From assembly GCF_000389965.1 (NCBI RefSeq), contig NC_021191.1:3411501-3475500 (forward strand): a stretch of DNA of 64,000 bases, written 5' to 3'. Shown piece after piece: positions 12,601 to 51,368 of the stretch. Source of the DNA: Actinoplanes sp. N902-109 (lineage in GTDB: Bacteria; Actinomycetota; Actinomycetes; Mycobacteriales; Micromonosporaceae). Within the stretch, counting starts at the first letter, position 1; every line of letters begins with the position of its first letter. The position numbers were made by a program, and so were the translations under genes. The notes under the pieces were generated by a model. The model saw only the letters and a list, made by a program, of their open reading frames with translations, had not been told where the DNA came from and searched no databases.

Positions 12601-15600
12601 GACGCGATGCGTGCGTTCGACAGTGCGACTCGGCAGAGCCTGCCGTTGGTGGTCGCTGGTGCGGTCACGTCCGCTCGTGGGGGTGAGATTCCGGCGCTGC
12701 TGCGGTCGTTGCGCCGCCCGCTCGTACGGCGCACGGGGCCGGCCGCCGGTGACTCGCCACTGGCCGCCCTGCCGCCGGCGGAACGGGAGAAAGCGCTGGT
12801 GAGGGTGGTCTGCGCGAGCGCTGCGGCGGTGCTGGGCCATGCCGACACCCGCGCGGTACCGGCCACGGCGGCGTTCAAGGATCTGGGCCTGGACTCGCTC
12901 ACCGCGGTGGATCTGCGCAACAGCCTCGGCAAGGCCACCGGGCTGCAGCTGCCGGCCACGCTGGTGTTCGATTACCCAACTCCGACCGCGTTGGCCGCGC
13001 GGCTGGCCGAGCTGCTCACCGGTGAGAGCGCGACGCCCGTACGGAAATCAGCGGTGTCCGCGTCGCTGGATGAGCCCCTCGCGATCGTGGGCATGGCTTG
13101 CCGGTTGCCGGGTGGAGTCGCATCGCCGGAGGACCTGTGGCGGCTGGTGGAGTCGGGCACGGATGCGATTTCCGAGTTTCCGGCGGATCGGGGCTGGGAT
13201 GTGGACGGGTTGTTCGATCCGGATCCGGATGCGGCGGGCAAGACGTATTGCGTGCAGGGCGGTTTCCTGGATGCGGCTGGTGAGTTCGATGCCGGGTTCT
13301 TCGGGATCAGTCCGCGTGAGGCGCTGATGATGGATCCGCAGCAGCGGGTGTTGCTGGAGGCGTCGTGGGAGGCGTTCGAACGCGCGGGCATCGAGCCGAC
13401 TTCAGTGCGTGGCAGCGACACCGGCGTGTTCATCGGTGCGTTCCCGGTCGGTTACGGCGCTGGAGTCGACCACGAGGGCTATACCGCGACTGCGGGTGTG
13501 GGCAGCGTGCTGTCAGGCCGGTTGTCGTACTTCTTCGGGCTCGAAGGCCCAGCCATGACAATGGATACGGCGTGTTCGTCGTCGTTGGTGGCGTTGCATC
13601 TGGCGGCGCAGGCGTTGCGTAATGGTGAGTGTTCGTTGGCGTTGGCCGGTGGTGTGACGGTGATGGCGACGCCGGAGGTGTTCACCGAGTTCGCCCGCCA
13701 GCGCGGACTGGCAGCGGACGGCCGGTGCAAGCCGTTCGCTGATGCGGCCGATGGAGCCGGCTTCTCCGAGGGCGCGGGCTTGCTGGTGGTGGAACGGCTT
13801 TCCGACGCGCGTCGTAACGGGCACCAGGTGCTGGCGGTTATTCGTGGATCCGCTGTCAATCAGGACGGTGCATCGAACGGCTTGACAGCACCGAACGGGC
13901 CGTCGCAGCAGCGCGTCATCCGGCAGGCGCTGGCCAACGCCGGGCTGAGTTCCGCTGATGTCGATGTGCTGGAGGCCCACGGTACGGGTACGACGCTGGG
14001 TGATCCGATCGAGGCGCAGGCGGTCCTGGCCACGTATGGGCAGGATCGTTCGGCGCCGTTGTTGATGGGGTCGTTGAAGTCGAACATCGGGCACACTCAG
14101 GCGGCTTCGGGTGTGGCTGGTGTGATCAAGATGGTGATGGCGTTGCGGCATGGGGTGGTGCCGCAGTCGCTTCATGTTGACGAGTTGTCGCGACATGTTG
14201 ACTGGTCGGCCGGTGCGGTTGATGTGGTCACGTCGAATCAACCCTGGCCGTCGTCGGATCGGCCGCGCCGTGCGGGTGTGTCAGCCTTCGGGGTCAGCGG
14301 CACGAACGTTCACGTGATCCTGGAGAGTGCGCCGGTTGAGTCGGTGGCTGAGGTCGCTGGTGCGGCGCCGGTGGTGGCGGATGTGGTGCCGTTGGTGCTG
14401 TCGGCGAGGTCGGCGCCGGCGTTGAGTGTTCTTGAGGCGCGGGTGCGCGCGTATGTAGCGGCGGCGGAGAATGAAAGGGCTGTTGCTGCGACGTTGGCGT
14501 CGTCTCGCGCGGTGTTCGAGCACAGGGCTGTGCTGATCGGTGACGACAGCGTTGTTGGGGCGGCGGCGGTCGACCCGCGTGTGGTGTTCGTATTCCCCGG
14601 CCAGGGCTGGCAATGGCTCGGCATGGGCGTCCAGCTACGCGACTCGTCGGTGGTATTCGCCTCCCGCATGGCCGAATGTGCTGCCGCCTTGAGCGAGTTC
14701 GTTGACTGGGACCTGTTTGCCGCCCTCGACGACCCGGCTGTAGTGGATCGGGTTGATGTGGTCCAGCCGGTGTGCTGGGCCGTCATGGTGTCGCTGGCCG
14801 CGGTGTGGCAGGCCGCTGGTGTCGGCCCCGACGCCGTCGTCGGGCACTCCCAGGGCGAGATCGCTGCTGCGGTGGTCGCGGGGTCGCTGTCGTTGCGTGA
14901 TGGCGCTCGGGTGGTGGCGCAGCGTAGTCAGTTAATTGCGCGTGGCCTGGCCGGTCACGGTGCGATGGCCTCGATTGCGCTACCGGCTGATGAGATCACG
15001 CTGGTTGAGGGTGCGTGGGTCGCGGCGCTCAACGGTCCGGCTTCCACGGTGATCGCGGGCACGCCGGATGCGGTTGAGGCGGTGCTTGCCGCCCAGGACG
15101 CGCGGGTGCGGCGGATCGCGGTGGATTATGCCTCGCATACCCCGCAGGTTGAGGCGATTCGTGATGAGTTGCTGGCGTTGACCGCTGATGTTGACTCGCA
15201 AGCTCCTGCTGTGCCGTGGTTGTCAACTGTTGACGGCGCGTGGGTGGATGGCCCGCTGAGTGTGGACTACTGGTTCCGTAACCTGCGCGAGCAGGTCGGT
15301 TTTGCGCAGGCGGTGCAGACGCTGGGTGATGCGGTGTTCGTTGAGGTGTCGGCCAGTCCGGTGTTGATGCAGTCGATGGTTGATGCGGTCACGGTGGCGA
15401 CGTTGCGGCGTGATGATGGATCGGCCACTCGGCTGGTGAGCTCGCTGGCTGAGGCGTTCGTGCAGGGCGTCGATGTTGATTGGACGGCGGTGCTGGGGGC
15501 CGGCGGCGTGCGGGTGCTGGATCTGCCGACGTATCCGTTCCAGCGGCAGCATTTCTGGGCGCTGCCCGATCAAACGGCTGGTGATGTGTCGGGTGCGGGT

Positions 15601-18080
15601 TTGGACGCGGTGCGGCATCCGTTGCTGGGTGCGGTGGTGGCGTTGCCGGGTTCCGACGGGTTGGTGTTGACGGGTCGGGTGTCGTTGGCGACGCATGCCT
15701 GGTTGGCGGATCATGCGGTGCGGGGCAGTGTGTTGATGCCGGGTACCGGGTTTGTGGAGCTGGTGGTGCGGGCCGCTGACGAGGTCGGCTGTGATGTCGT
15801 CGACGAGCTGGTGATCGAGGCGCCGTTGCGGTTGCCCACGGCCGGTGGGGTGCAGCTGTCCGTGTCGGTCGGGGAGGCCGACGAGGGTGGGCGTAGGCAG
15901 GTGACGGTCCACTCGCGTACGGATGCGGCTGAAACCTGGACCCGGCACGTGACCGCCACGGTCAGCAACGCCGAAGCGAGCGGCCCTCCGCCGGACCTGC
16001 GGCAGTGGCCGCCGGCGAACGGCACTCCGGTGGACGTCTCAGGCTTCTACGACGCGCTCGGTGGCTACGAGTACGGGCCGGCGTTCCAGGGGCTGCGGGC
16101 TGCCTGGAAGGTGGGGGAGACGATCTACGCCGAGGTCGCTCTGGCTGAGGAGCAGCGGGCCGAAGCGGCGCGGTTCGGGGTGCACCCGGCGTTGCTGGAT
16201 GCTGCTCTGCACGCGATCATGCTGGGTTCCGCTGAGGGTGACGGCTCGGTGCAGTTGCCGTTCTCGTGGAGCGGTGTGCGGGTTCATGCTGCTGGGGCGG
16301 CTGCGTTGCGGGTCGTGGTGGATCGGGGGAGTCTGCGGCTGGCGGACGAGTCCGGTCGGCCGGTTGCCACTGTTGATGCGTTGGTGACGCGGCCGATGGC
16401 TGACGACGTGGCCGATGATCTGCTCGCGGTGTCGTGGACCGAGATTGCGGCTGGGCCGGTCGGTGACGACGTCGAGGTGTTCACGGCGCTTCCCGGGGAC
16501 GGTGACGTGCTGGCGGAGTCGCGTGGGTTGACAGGGCGGGTCTTGGCGGCGATCCAGGCGTGGCTGGGTCGTGACGACGGGACATTGGTCATCCGTACGG
16601 GCACCGGGCTGGCGAGTGCGGCGGTGTCGGGGCTGGTGCGCTCGGCGCAGTCGGAGCATCCGGGCCGGTTCGTGCTGGTGGAAAGCGATGATGTGGTGAC
16701 CGCCGGGCAGCTGTCGAGCGTGGCCGGGTTGGACGAGCCGCGGTTGCGGATCGTGGACGGCCGGGTGGAGGTGCCCCGGCTGACCCGGGTGGTTGCCGAG
16801 CCGGTCGAGGCGCCCGGGTGGGATCCGGACGGCACGGTGTTGATCACCGGTGGTTCCGGGGTGCTGGCCGGCATTGTGGCGCGGCATGTGGTGGCCGAAC
16901 GGGGTGTGCGGCGGGTGCTGCTGCTGTCTCGAACCGCGCCGGATGAGGTGCTGGTCGCTGACTTGACTGACCTGGGTGCCGAGGTCGACGTGGCGAGGTG
17001 CGACGTGTCGGATCGGGCTGCGCTGGCCGAAGTGTTGGCGGGTGTTCCGGTGTTGACTGCGGTGATTCATACGGCGGGTGTGCTGGACGACGGTGTCATC
17101 GAGTCGTTGACCCCGGAGCGGCTGGACGGGGTGTTCCGGCCGAAGGTTGACGGTGCTTGGCATCTGCATGAGTTGACTCGTGATCGTGATCTGGCGGCGT
17201 TCGTGGTGTATTCGTCGGCTGCTGGAGTGCTGGGTAGTGCGGGGCAGGGCAACTATGCGGCAGCTAATGCTTTCCTGGACGCTCTGGCCGTACAGCGAAG
17301 GCTTGAGGGGTTGCCGGGGTTGGCGTTGGCCTGGGGGTTGTGGGCGGACGCGAGCGGGCTGACCGCGACGATGACCGACGCCGATCGCGACCGGATCCGG
17401 CGCGGTGGCCTGCGTGCCATCACCGCCGAGTACGGCATGCGGCTGTTCGACACGGCGATGCACCGCGAGGAGCCGATGTTGATCGCGGCGGCGATCGGGA
17501 CGCCACGCGACGGGCAGGTGCCCGCCCTGCTGCGCTCGTTGCATCGCCCGGTGGCCCGGCGCTCCGCTGCCCCTCGCGACTCGTCGGCGCAGTGGCTGGC
17601 CACCTTGGCACCGGAGGAACGCGACGCCGCGCTGCTGCAACTGGTGTGTGACAGCGCCGCGGTCGTGCTGGGCCATGGCGATGGGAGTGCCATCCCGGTG
17701 ACCGCGACTTTCAAGGACCTGGGAGTGGACTCGCTGACTGCCGTGGAGGTCCGCAACCGGCTGGCAGCGGCCACCGGACTGCGGCTGCCGGCCACGATGG
17801 TGTTCGACTACCCGACGCCCGGCGTGCTGGCGGCTCACCTCGGTGTGCTGTTCGCCCCACCGGAACCCGAACCCAACGACATCCAGGAGCGGGAGCTGCG
17901 CCGCGCGCTCGCCGCGATCTCGGTGGCCAAGTTCCGCGAGGCCGGCGTGCTGGACACGCTGCTCCGGCTGGCCGCCGGGGAGACAAAGCCCGACACCGGC
18001 GGGGATTCCGGCGACGACGAAGCGCTCGTCGACGAGATGGACGCCGATGCTCTGATCAAGCACGTGCTGGAGGCAGGACG

Positions 18081-18084
<4 letters not shown>
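1..18084 (+). CDS. rapA: RapA-type modular polyketide synthase, 5'-truncated (modules 1-4)
   Basis: This is a type I PKS subunit that extends a polyketide chain on tethered ACPs in the cytoplasm. The frame is open from base 1, so the start codon, loading domains, first KS and first half of the first AT lie upstream of the window; 6027 residues are visible. Order seen: partial AT-DH-ER-KR-ACP, then three modules each with KS-AT-DH-KR-ACP regions. AT types (methylmalonyl, malonyl, methylmalonyl, methylmalonyl) and working reductive sets match rapamycin modules 1-4. The last 70 residues after the final ACP are helical and acidic and look like a C-terminal docking domain, which would pair with the coiled-coil start of rapB. 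The stop overlaps the rapB start (ATGA). A rare TTA leucine codon lies at 14932. The assignment to rapA rests on domain order and neighbouring genes. Confidence 0.92.
2070..2880 (+). repeat. ER-KR block repeated in module 7
   Basis: The C-terminal half of the module 1 ER and the start of its KR are nearly identical at DNA level to about 31550-32340 in module 7. The N-terminal ER halves, which hold the Val/Tyr stereochemistry position, are much less alike. This suggests recent duplication or gene conversion limited to the reductase core. Confidence 0.75.
3712..8330 (+). other. RapA module 2: KS-AT(malonyl)-DH(dead)-KR-ACP, makes a hydroxyl
   Basis: KS runs 3712-4930 with DTACSSS (Cys codon 4174), EAHGTGT and KSNVGHT. 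AT runs about 5197-6120 with GHSIGE (Ser codon 5440) and HAFH (5719-5730), the malonyl signature. The DH region (6148-about 6850) has lost the catalytic HxxxGxxxxP motif, reading DLAVLPAAAF at that place, and lacks the usual YGPAFQGL stretch, so it should be inactive. KR from 7321 has an intact NADPH loop, an IDD (B-type) motif and Tyr at 7732. ACP Ser is codon 8203. The expected outcome is a beta-hydroxyl, C34 of rapamycin, which later becomes the lactone oxygen. Confidence 0.88.
3739..5900 (+). repeat. KS-AT(malonyl) block repeated in module 8
   Basis: From the start of the KS through most of the AT, this block closely matches about 33197-35360 in module 8, with only scattered base changes except in the KS-AT linker (about 4930-5190 against 34390-34620). 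Parts are also shared with the malonyl KS-AT of modules 5 and 9. Such long near-identical tracts invite homologous recombination and misassembly. Confidence 0.75.
8377..13020 (+). other. RapA module 3: KS-AT(methylmalonyl)-DH-KR(dead)-ACP, leaves a ketone
   Basis: KS runs 8377-9640 with active Cys codon 8881. AT runs about 9880-10866 with GHSQGE (Ser 10156) and YASH (10435-10446), the methylmalonyl signature. The DH (10924-11720) keeps its His (11020) and Asp (11512). The KR (about 12127-12660) is clearly broken: the nucleotide loop reads TGDQAGHVA, the LDD motif is gone, the lysine-bearing segment before WHLHEL is deleted, and the Tyr region reads RRSSYAF instead of GNYAAANAF. ACP Ser is codon 12895. 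Without ketoreduction the DH has no substrate, so the beta-keto group stays. This fits the C32 ketone of rapamycin. Confidence 0.87.
10430..10560 (+). repeat. Methylmalonyl-AT C-terminal block, six copies
   Basis: The segment that follows the YASH motif of methylmalonyl ATs recurs almost unchanged near 1-90 (only the 3' part is in the window), 10430-10560, 15122-15250, 24775-24905, 29431-29560 and 44716-44845. It serves as a handy marker of the six methylmalonyl AT domains. Confidence 0.8.
14932..14934 (+). promoter_or_regulatory. TTA leucine codon in rapA
   Basis: In-frame TTA codon in the module 4 AT, in a stretch where the other methylmalonyl AT copies use CTG or TTG. TTA is rare in high-GC actinomycetes and in streptomycetes depends on the bldA tRNA, so it can tie expression to development. 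Two more TTA codons are in rapB at 30165 and 34839. A regulatory effect in this organism is inference. Confidence 0.45.
17150..17345 (+). repeat. KR segment repeated in module 10
   Basis: About 195 bases around the KR active site Tyr of module 4 differ by only a few bases from 46740-46935 in module 10. The flanking DH and ACP regions are more divergent, so this looks like local gene conversion. Confidence 0.75.
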
Positions 18085-47687
<29,603 letters not shown>

Positions 47688-47706
47688 TCGGTCAAGGGGG
47701 ATATCT

Positions 47707-47832
47707 GTGAGACACCCGACATACGCCTTTCGGGCAGACAAGCTTTCCCAAAACACCAGCCGGTCGAACGGCATACTCATCAATATCGTCAGTCGTTACG
47801 GCGTCCCTGACGTACTTCGACGACGGTCTTAA
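47707..47832 (+). CDS. Possible 41-residue small protein or leader peptide
   Basis: GTG-initiated ORF of 41 codons ending in TAA, just after rapB, with AAGGGGG six bases upstream that could act as a ribosome-binding site. The peptide begins MRHPTYAFRADK and ends VLRRRS; it has no signal peptide or membrane segment and I recognise no family. Its codon use is less GC-biased at third positions than that of the neighbours, which argues against a long-conserved gene. The same AAGGGGG may instead be a regulator box. The ORF may be chance. Confidence 0.25.
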   Translation: MRHPTYAFRADKLSQNTSRSNGILINIVSRYGVPDVLRRRS

Positions 47833-47842
47833 CGGGACGGCT

Positions 47843-47867
47843 GCACACGTGCGGGGGGCATGTGTGC
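47843..47867 (+). promoter_or_regulatory. Hairpin or dyad upstream of rapH
   Basis: GCACACGTGC and GCATGTGTGC flank a five-G loop, giving a 10-bp stem with one G-U pair in RNA. No U-tract follows, so it is not a standard terminator. It could be an operator for a dimeric regulator or a structure in the rapH leader, 47 bases before the start codon. Confidence 0.35.
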
Positions 47868-47914
47868 CGGCTTGTCAGGACGCAGCTGCCTATCCGACGG
47901 AGGTGGTGCCTGCC

Positions 47915-50533
47915 GTGAAGCGCAACGATCTGGTTGCCCGCGATGGCGAGCTCAGGTGGATGCAAGAGATTCTCAGTCAGGCGAGCGAGGGCCGGGGGGC
48001 CGTGGTCACCATCACGGGGGCGATCGCCTGTGGCAAGACGGTGCTGCTGGACGCCGCGGCAGCCAGTCAAGACGTGATCCAACTGCGTGCGGTCTGCTCG
48101 GCGGAGGAGCAGGAGCTGCCGTACGCGATGGTCGGACAACTACTCGACAATCCGGTGCTCGCCGCGCGAGTGCCGGCCCTGGGCAACCTGGCTGCGGCGG
48201 GCGAGCGGCTGCTGCCGGGCACCGAGAACAGGATCCGGCGGGAGCTCACCCGCACCCTGCTGGCTCTCGCCGACGAACGACCGGTGCTGATCGGCGTCGA
48301 CGACATGCACCATGCGGACCCCGCCTCGCTGGACTGCCTGCTGCACCTGGCCCGGCGGGTCGGCCCGGCCCGCATCGCGATCGTTCTGACCGAGTTGCGC
48401 CGGCTCACCCCGGCTCACTCGCGCTTCCAGTCCGAGCTGCTCAGCCTGCGGTACCACCACGAGATCGGGTTGCAGCCGCTCACCGCGGAGCACACCGCCG
48501 ACCTGGCCCGCGTCGGCCTCGGTGCCGAGGTCGACGACGACGTGCTCACCGAGCTCTACGAGGCGACCGGCGGCAACCCGAGTCTGTGCTGCGGCCTGAT
48601 CAGGGACGTGCGGCAGGACTGGGAGGCCGGGGTCACCGGTATCCACGTCGGCCGGGCGTACCGGCTGGCCTATCTCAGTTCGCTCTACCGCTGCGGCCCG
48701 GCGGCGCTGCGGACCGCCCGCGCGGCCGCGGTGCTGGGCGACAGCGCCGACGCCTGCCTGATCCGCCGGGTCAGCGGCCTCGGTACGGAGGCCGTGGGCC
48801 AGGCGATCCAGCAGCTCACCGAGGGCGGCCTGCTGCGTGACCAGCAGTTCCCGCACCCGGCGGCCCGCTCGGTCGTGCTCGACGACATGTCCGCGCAGGA
48901 ACGCCACGCGATGTATCGCAGCGCCCGGGAGGCAGCCGCCGAAGGTCAGGCCGACCCCGGCACCCCGGGCGAGCCGCGGGCGGCTACGGCGTACGCCGGG
49001 TGTGGTGAGCAAGCCGGTGACTACCCGGAGCCGGCCGGCCGGGCCTGCGTGGACGGTGCCGGTCCGGCCGAGTACTGCGGCGACCCGCACGGCGCCGACG
49101 ACGACCCGGACGAGCTGGTCGCCGCGCTGGGCGGGCTGCTGCCGAGCCGGCTCGTGGCGATGAAGATCCGGCGCCTGGCGGTGGCCGGGCGCCCCGGGGC
49201 GGCTGCCGAGCTGCTGACCTCGCAGCGGTTGCACGCGGTGACCAGCGAGGACCGGGCCAGCCTGCGGGCCGCCGAGGTGGCGCTCGCCACGCTGTGGCCG
49301 GGTGCGACCGGCCCGGACCGGCATCCGCTCACGGAGCAGGAGGCGGCGAGCCTGCCGGAGGGTCCGCGCCTGCTCGCTGCCGCCGACGATGCCGTCGGGG
49401 CCGCCCTGCGCGGTCGCGCCGAGTACGCCGCGGCCGAGGCGGAGAACGTCCTGCGGCACGCCGATCCGGCAGCCGGTGGTGACGCCTACGCCGCCATGAT
49501 CGCCCTGCTGTACACGGAGCACCCCGAGAACGTGCTGTTCTGGGCCGACAAGCTCGACGCGGGCCGCCCCGACGAGGAGACCAGTTATCCCGGGCTGCGG
49601 GCCGAGACCGCGGTGCGGCTCGGTGACCTGGAAACGGCGATGGAGCTGGGCCGCACGGTGCTGGACCAGCGGCGGCTGCCGTCCCTGGGTGTCGCCGCGG
49701 GCCTGCTCCTGGGCGGCGCGGTGACGGCCGCCATCCGGCTCGGCGACCTCGACCGGGCGGAGAAGTGGCTCGCCGAGCCGATCCCCGACGCCATCCGTAC
49801 CAGCCTCTACGGCCTGCACGTGCTGGCCGCGCGGGGCCGGCTCGACCTGGCCGCGGGCCGCTACGAGGCGGCGTACACGGCGTTCCGGCTGTGTGGCGAG
49901 CGGATGGCAGGCTGGGATGCCGATGTCTCCGGGCTGGCGCTGTGGCGCGTCGACGCCGCCGAGGCCCTGCTGTCCGCGGGCATCCGCCCGGACGAGGGCC
50001 GCAAGCTCATCGACGACCAGCTCACCCGTGAGATGGGGGCCCGCTCCCGGGCGCTGACGCTGCGGGCGCAAGCGGCGTACAGCCTGCCGGTGCACCGGGT
50101 GGGCCTGCTCGACGAGGCGGCCGGCCTGCTGCTCGCCTGCCATGACGGGTACGAGCGGGCGCGGGTGCTCGCGGACCTGGGGGAGACCCTGCGCACGCTG
50201 CGGCACACCGACGCGGCCCAGCGGGTGCTCCGGCAGGCCGAGCAGGCGGCCGCGCGGTGCGGGTCGGTCCCGCTGCTGCGGCGGCTCGGGGCCGAACCCG
50301 TACGCATCGGCACCCGGCGTGGTGAACCCGGCCTGCCGCAGCGGATCAGGCTGCTGACCGATGCCGAGCGGCGGGTTGCCGCGATGGCCGCCGCCGGGCA
50401 GACCAACCGGGAGATCGCCGGTCGGCTCTTCGTCACGGCCAGCACGGTGGAGCAGCACCTGACCAGCGTCTTCCGCAAGCTGGGCGTCAAGGGCCGCCGG
50501 TTCCTGCCGACCGAGCTCGCCCAAGCCGTCTGA
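47915..50533 (+). CDS. rapH: RapH/FkbN-type LAL-family transcriptional activator
   Basis: A large ATP-binding LuxR-family (LAL) regulator of 872 residues, the usual length for RapH and FkbN, which activate the macrolide genes of rapamycin and FK506. The N-terminal AAA-type ATPase has Walker A GAIACGKT (residues 35-42) and a Walker B-like LIGVDD. The middle is a helical repeat region, and the C-terminal 60 residues hold the LuxR helix-turn-helix (LTDAERRVAAMAAAGQTNRE, then TASTVEQHLTSVFRKLGV). The GTG at 47915 was chosen because GGAGG lies 11 bases upstream and the protein then starts MKRNDLVARDGE as LALs do; an in-frame GTG at 47849 would add 22 residues without a ribosome-binding site. It is convergent with rapI. 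Likely targets are the PKS genes and the rapK/rapL divergent promoter. Confidence 0.88.
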   Translation: MKRNDLVARDGELRWMQEILSQASEGRGAVVTITGAIACGKTVLLDAAAASQDVIQLRAVCSAEEQELPYAMVGQLLDNPVLAARVPALGNLAAAGERLLPGTENRIRRELTRTLLALADERPVLIGVDDMHHADPASLDCLLHLARRVGPARIAIVLTELRRLTPAHSRFQSELLSLRYHHEIGLQPLTAEHTADLARVGLGAEVDDDVLTELYEATGGNPSLCCGLIRDVRQDWEAGVTGIHVGRAYRLAYLSSLYRCGPAALRTARAAAVLGDSADACLIRRVSGLGTEAVGQAIQQLTEGGLLRDQQFPHPAARSVVLDDMSAQERHAMYRSAREAAAEGQADPGTPGEPRAATAYAGCGEQAGDYPEPAGRACVDGAGPAEYCGDPHGADDDPDELVAALGGLLPSRLVAMKIRRLAVAGRPGAAAELLTSQRLHAVTSEDRASLRAAEVALATLWPGATGPDRHPLTEQEAASLPEGPRLLAAADDAVGAALRGRAEYAAAEAENVLRHADPAAGGDAYAAMIALLYTEHPENVLFWADKLDAGRPDEETSYPGLRAETAVRLGDLETAMELGRTVLDQRRLPSLGVAAGLLLGGAVTAAIRLGDLDRAEKWLAEPIPDAIRTSLYGLHVLAARGRLDLAAGRYEAAYTAFRLCGERMAGWDADVSGLALWRVDAAEALLSAGIRPDEGRKLIDDQLTREMGARSRALTLRAQAAYSLPVHRVGLLDEAAGLLLACHDGYERARVLADLGETLRTLRHTDAAQRVLRQAEQAAARCGSVPLLRRLGAEPVRIGTRRGEPGLPQRIRLLTDAERRVAAMAAAGQTNREIAGRLFVTASTVEQHLTSVFRKLGVKGRRFLPTELAQAV

Positions 50534-50540
50534 CCCGCGA

Positions 50541-50576
50541 CCCGGCTGCCGAGCAGAGCGAGGCTCGGCAGCCGGG
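50541..50576. terminator. Bidirectional terminator between rapH and rapI
   Basis: A perfect 14-bp inverted repeat (CCCGGCTGCCGAGC and its complement) around an 8-base loop lies between the two convergent stop codons (50533 and 50586). Position and symmetry suit a terminator for both strands. It lacks a clear T-run, as is common in high-GC actinomycetes. Confidence 0.75.
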
Positions 50577-50585
50577 CGGGCGGGT

Positions 50586-51368
50586 TCAGGCGTCGGCGCG
50601 GCGGGCGGAGACCTGGTAGATGTCGGTGTCGGCGAACAGCGGCTCCTGCTCGGTGAGCACTGTCAGACCGTGCTTGCGCAGCAGGGTCAGCACCTCGTCG
50701 AGGGCGCCGCCGACATCGTGCACCTCGGTGACGACCTGGCGGATGCGCGGCCAGTCGGCCTCGTCGATGCCGGCCAGCACCTGCCGCTCGCTCTTCTCCA
50801 CGTCGATCTTGAGCAGGCCGATCGTGGTGATGCCCCGCTCGGCGATGACGTCGGAGAGGCGGACGACCGGGGTGTCGATGACCTGACTGGTGTCCGGCAG
50901 TTCGGCCAGCATCAGGTCGGCGGCCTCGGCGCTGTAGCCGCCGTTGATGGCCAGCCGGCGCAGCAGCTGGTTGCGGGCCTCCGGATCCGGGTGGAAGCCC
51001 GACATCATGGTGGTGTCCGAGTAGAAGGTCATCGTGCTGGTGCCCGCCACGTCACCGACCGCGCACTGCTCGAACCGCCCGGAGATGCCGTGCCGCTCGG
51101 CGTTGGCCTGCAACGCCGCGAACGGCACCGGCGCGGGTTCGAAGGCGTGCACCGTGACCCCGGGGCGCTCCAGATGCGCGAACAGCGAGAACATGCCGAT
51201 GTTGGCCCCGACGTCGAACACCACGTCGCCGTCCCGCAGCTCGACGCCCCGCTGCAGGTAGCAGCGTTCGGCGAAGATTTCCTGGTAGAGGAACTGGGCT
51301 TCGCCGGCGTTGACGTGCGCGACGGTCCGGCCGTTCGGCAGCCGGAGCGTCTGCGGGGCAGCGCTCAC
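50586..51368 (-). CDS. rapI: RapI/FkbM-type O-methyltransferase
   Basis: SAM-dependent methyltransferase of the FkbM family, 260 residues from the GTG at 51368, the length I recall for RapI. In rapamycin RapI methylates the C39 hydroxyl on the cyclohexane ring derived from the RapK starter; FkbM does the equivalent 31-O step in FK506. Motif I is VFDVGANIGMF (about residues 50-60), followed by the acidic FEP loop (76-78), and LLKIDVEKSE is typical of the family. The GTG overlaps the rapJ stop as GTGA, implying translational coupling; a GTG at 51380 would add four residues but lie inside rapJ. It is the last gene of the rapK-rapJ-rapI operon. Substrate position is inferred from the neighbours. 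Confidence 0.85.
   Translation of the reverse strand: MSAAPQTLRLPNGRTVAHVNAGEAQFLYQEIFAERCYLQRGVELRDGDVVFDVGANIGMFSLFAHLERPGVTVHAFEPAPVPFAALQANAERHGISGRFEQCAVGDVAGTSTMTFYSDTTMMSGFHPDPEARNQLLRRLAINGGYSAEAADLMLAELPDTSQVIDTPVVRLSDVIAERGITTIGLLKIDVEKSERQVLAGIDEADWPRIRQVVTEVHDVGGALDEVLTLLRKHGLTVLTEQEPLFADTDIYQVSARRADA

Larger units (their letters stand above)
13069..17850 (+). other. RapA module 4: KS-AT(methylmalonyl)-DH-KR-ACP, makes an alkene
   Basis: KS runs 13069-14332 (Cys codon 13573; the preceding residues read TMDTACSSS). AT runs about 14569-15558 with GHSQGE (Ser 14848) and YASH (15127-15138), methylmalonyl type; it carries the TTA codon at 14932. DH runs 15616-16420 with His 15712 and Asp 16198. 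KR runs from 16825 with intact loop, LDD motif and Tyr 17254. ACP Ser is codon 17731. The expected product is a methyl-branched trans double bond, C29=C30 in rapamycin. The ACP is followed by the C-terminal docking region (about 17870-18081). Confidence 0.88.
47688..47914 (+). promoter_or_regulatory. rapB-rapH intergenic region
   Basis: A 227-base stretch that is more AT-rich than its surroundings. It holds an AAGGGGGA box (47694-47701) that is 20 bases upstream of a TACGCC hexamer, a possible 41-codon ORF (47707-47832), a hairpin (47843-47867) and the GGAGG (47899-47903) that selects the rapH start. A promoter for rapH here is likely but no hexamer pair is strong enough to map it. Confidence 0.5.

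Noticed and set aside
47849..47914. GTG at 47849 as rapH start
   Set aside because: It lies inside the hairpin 47843-47867, has no ribosome-binding site, and the added 22 residues are not LAL-like. GTG 47915 fits GGAGG and family length.
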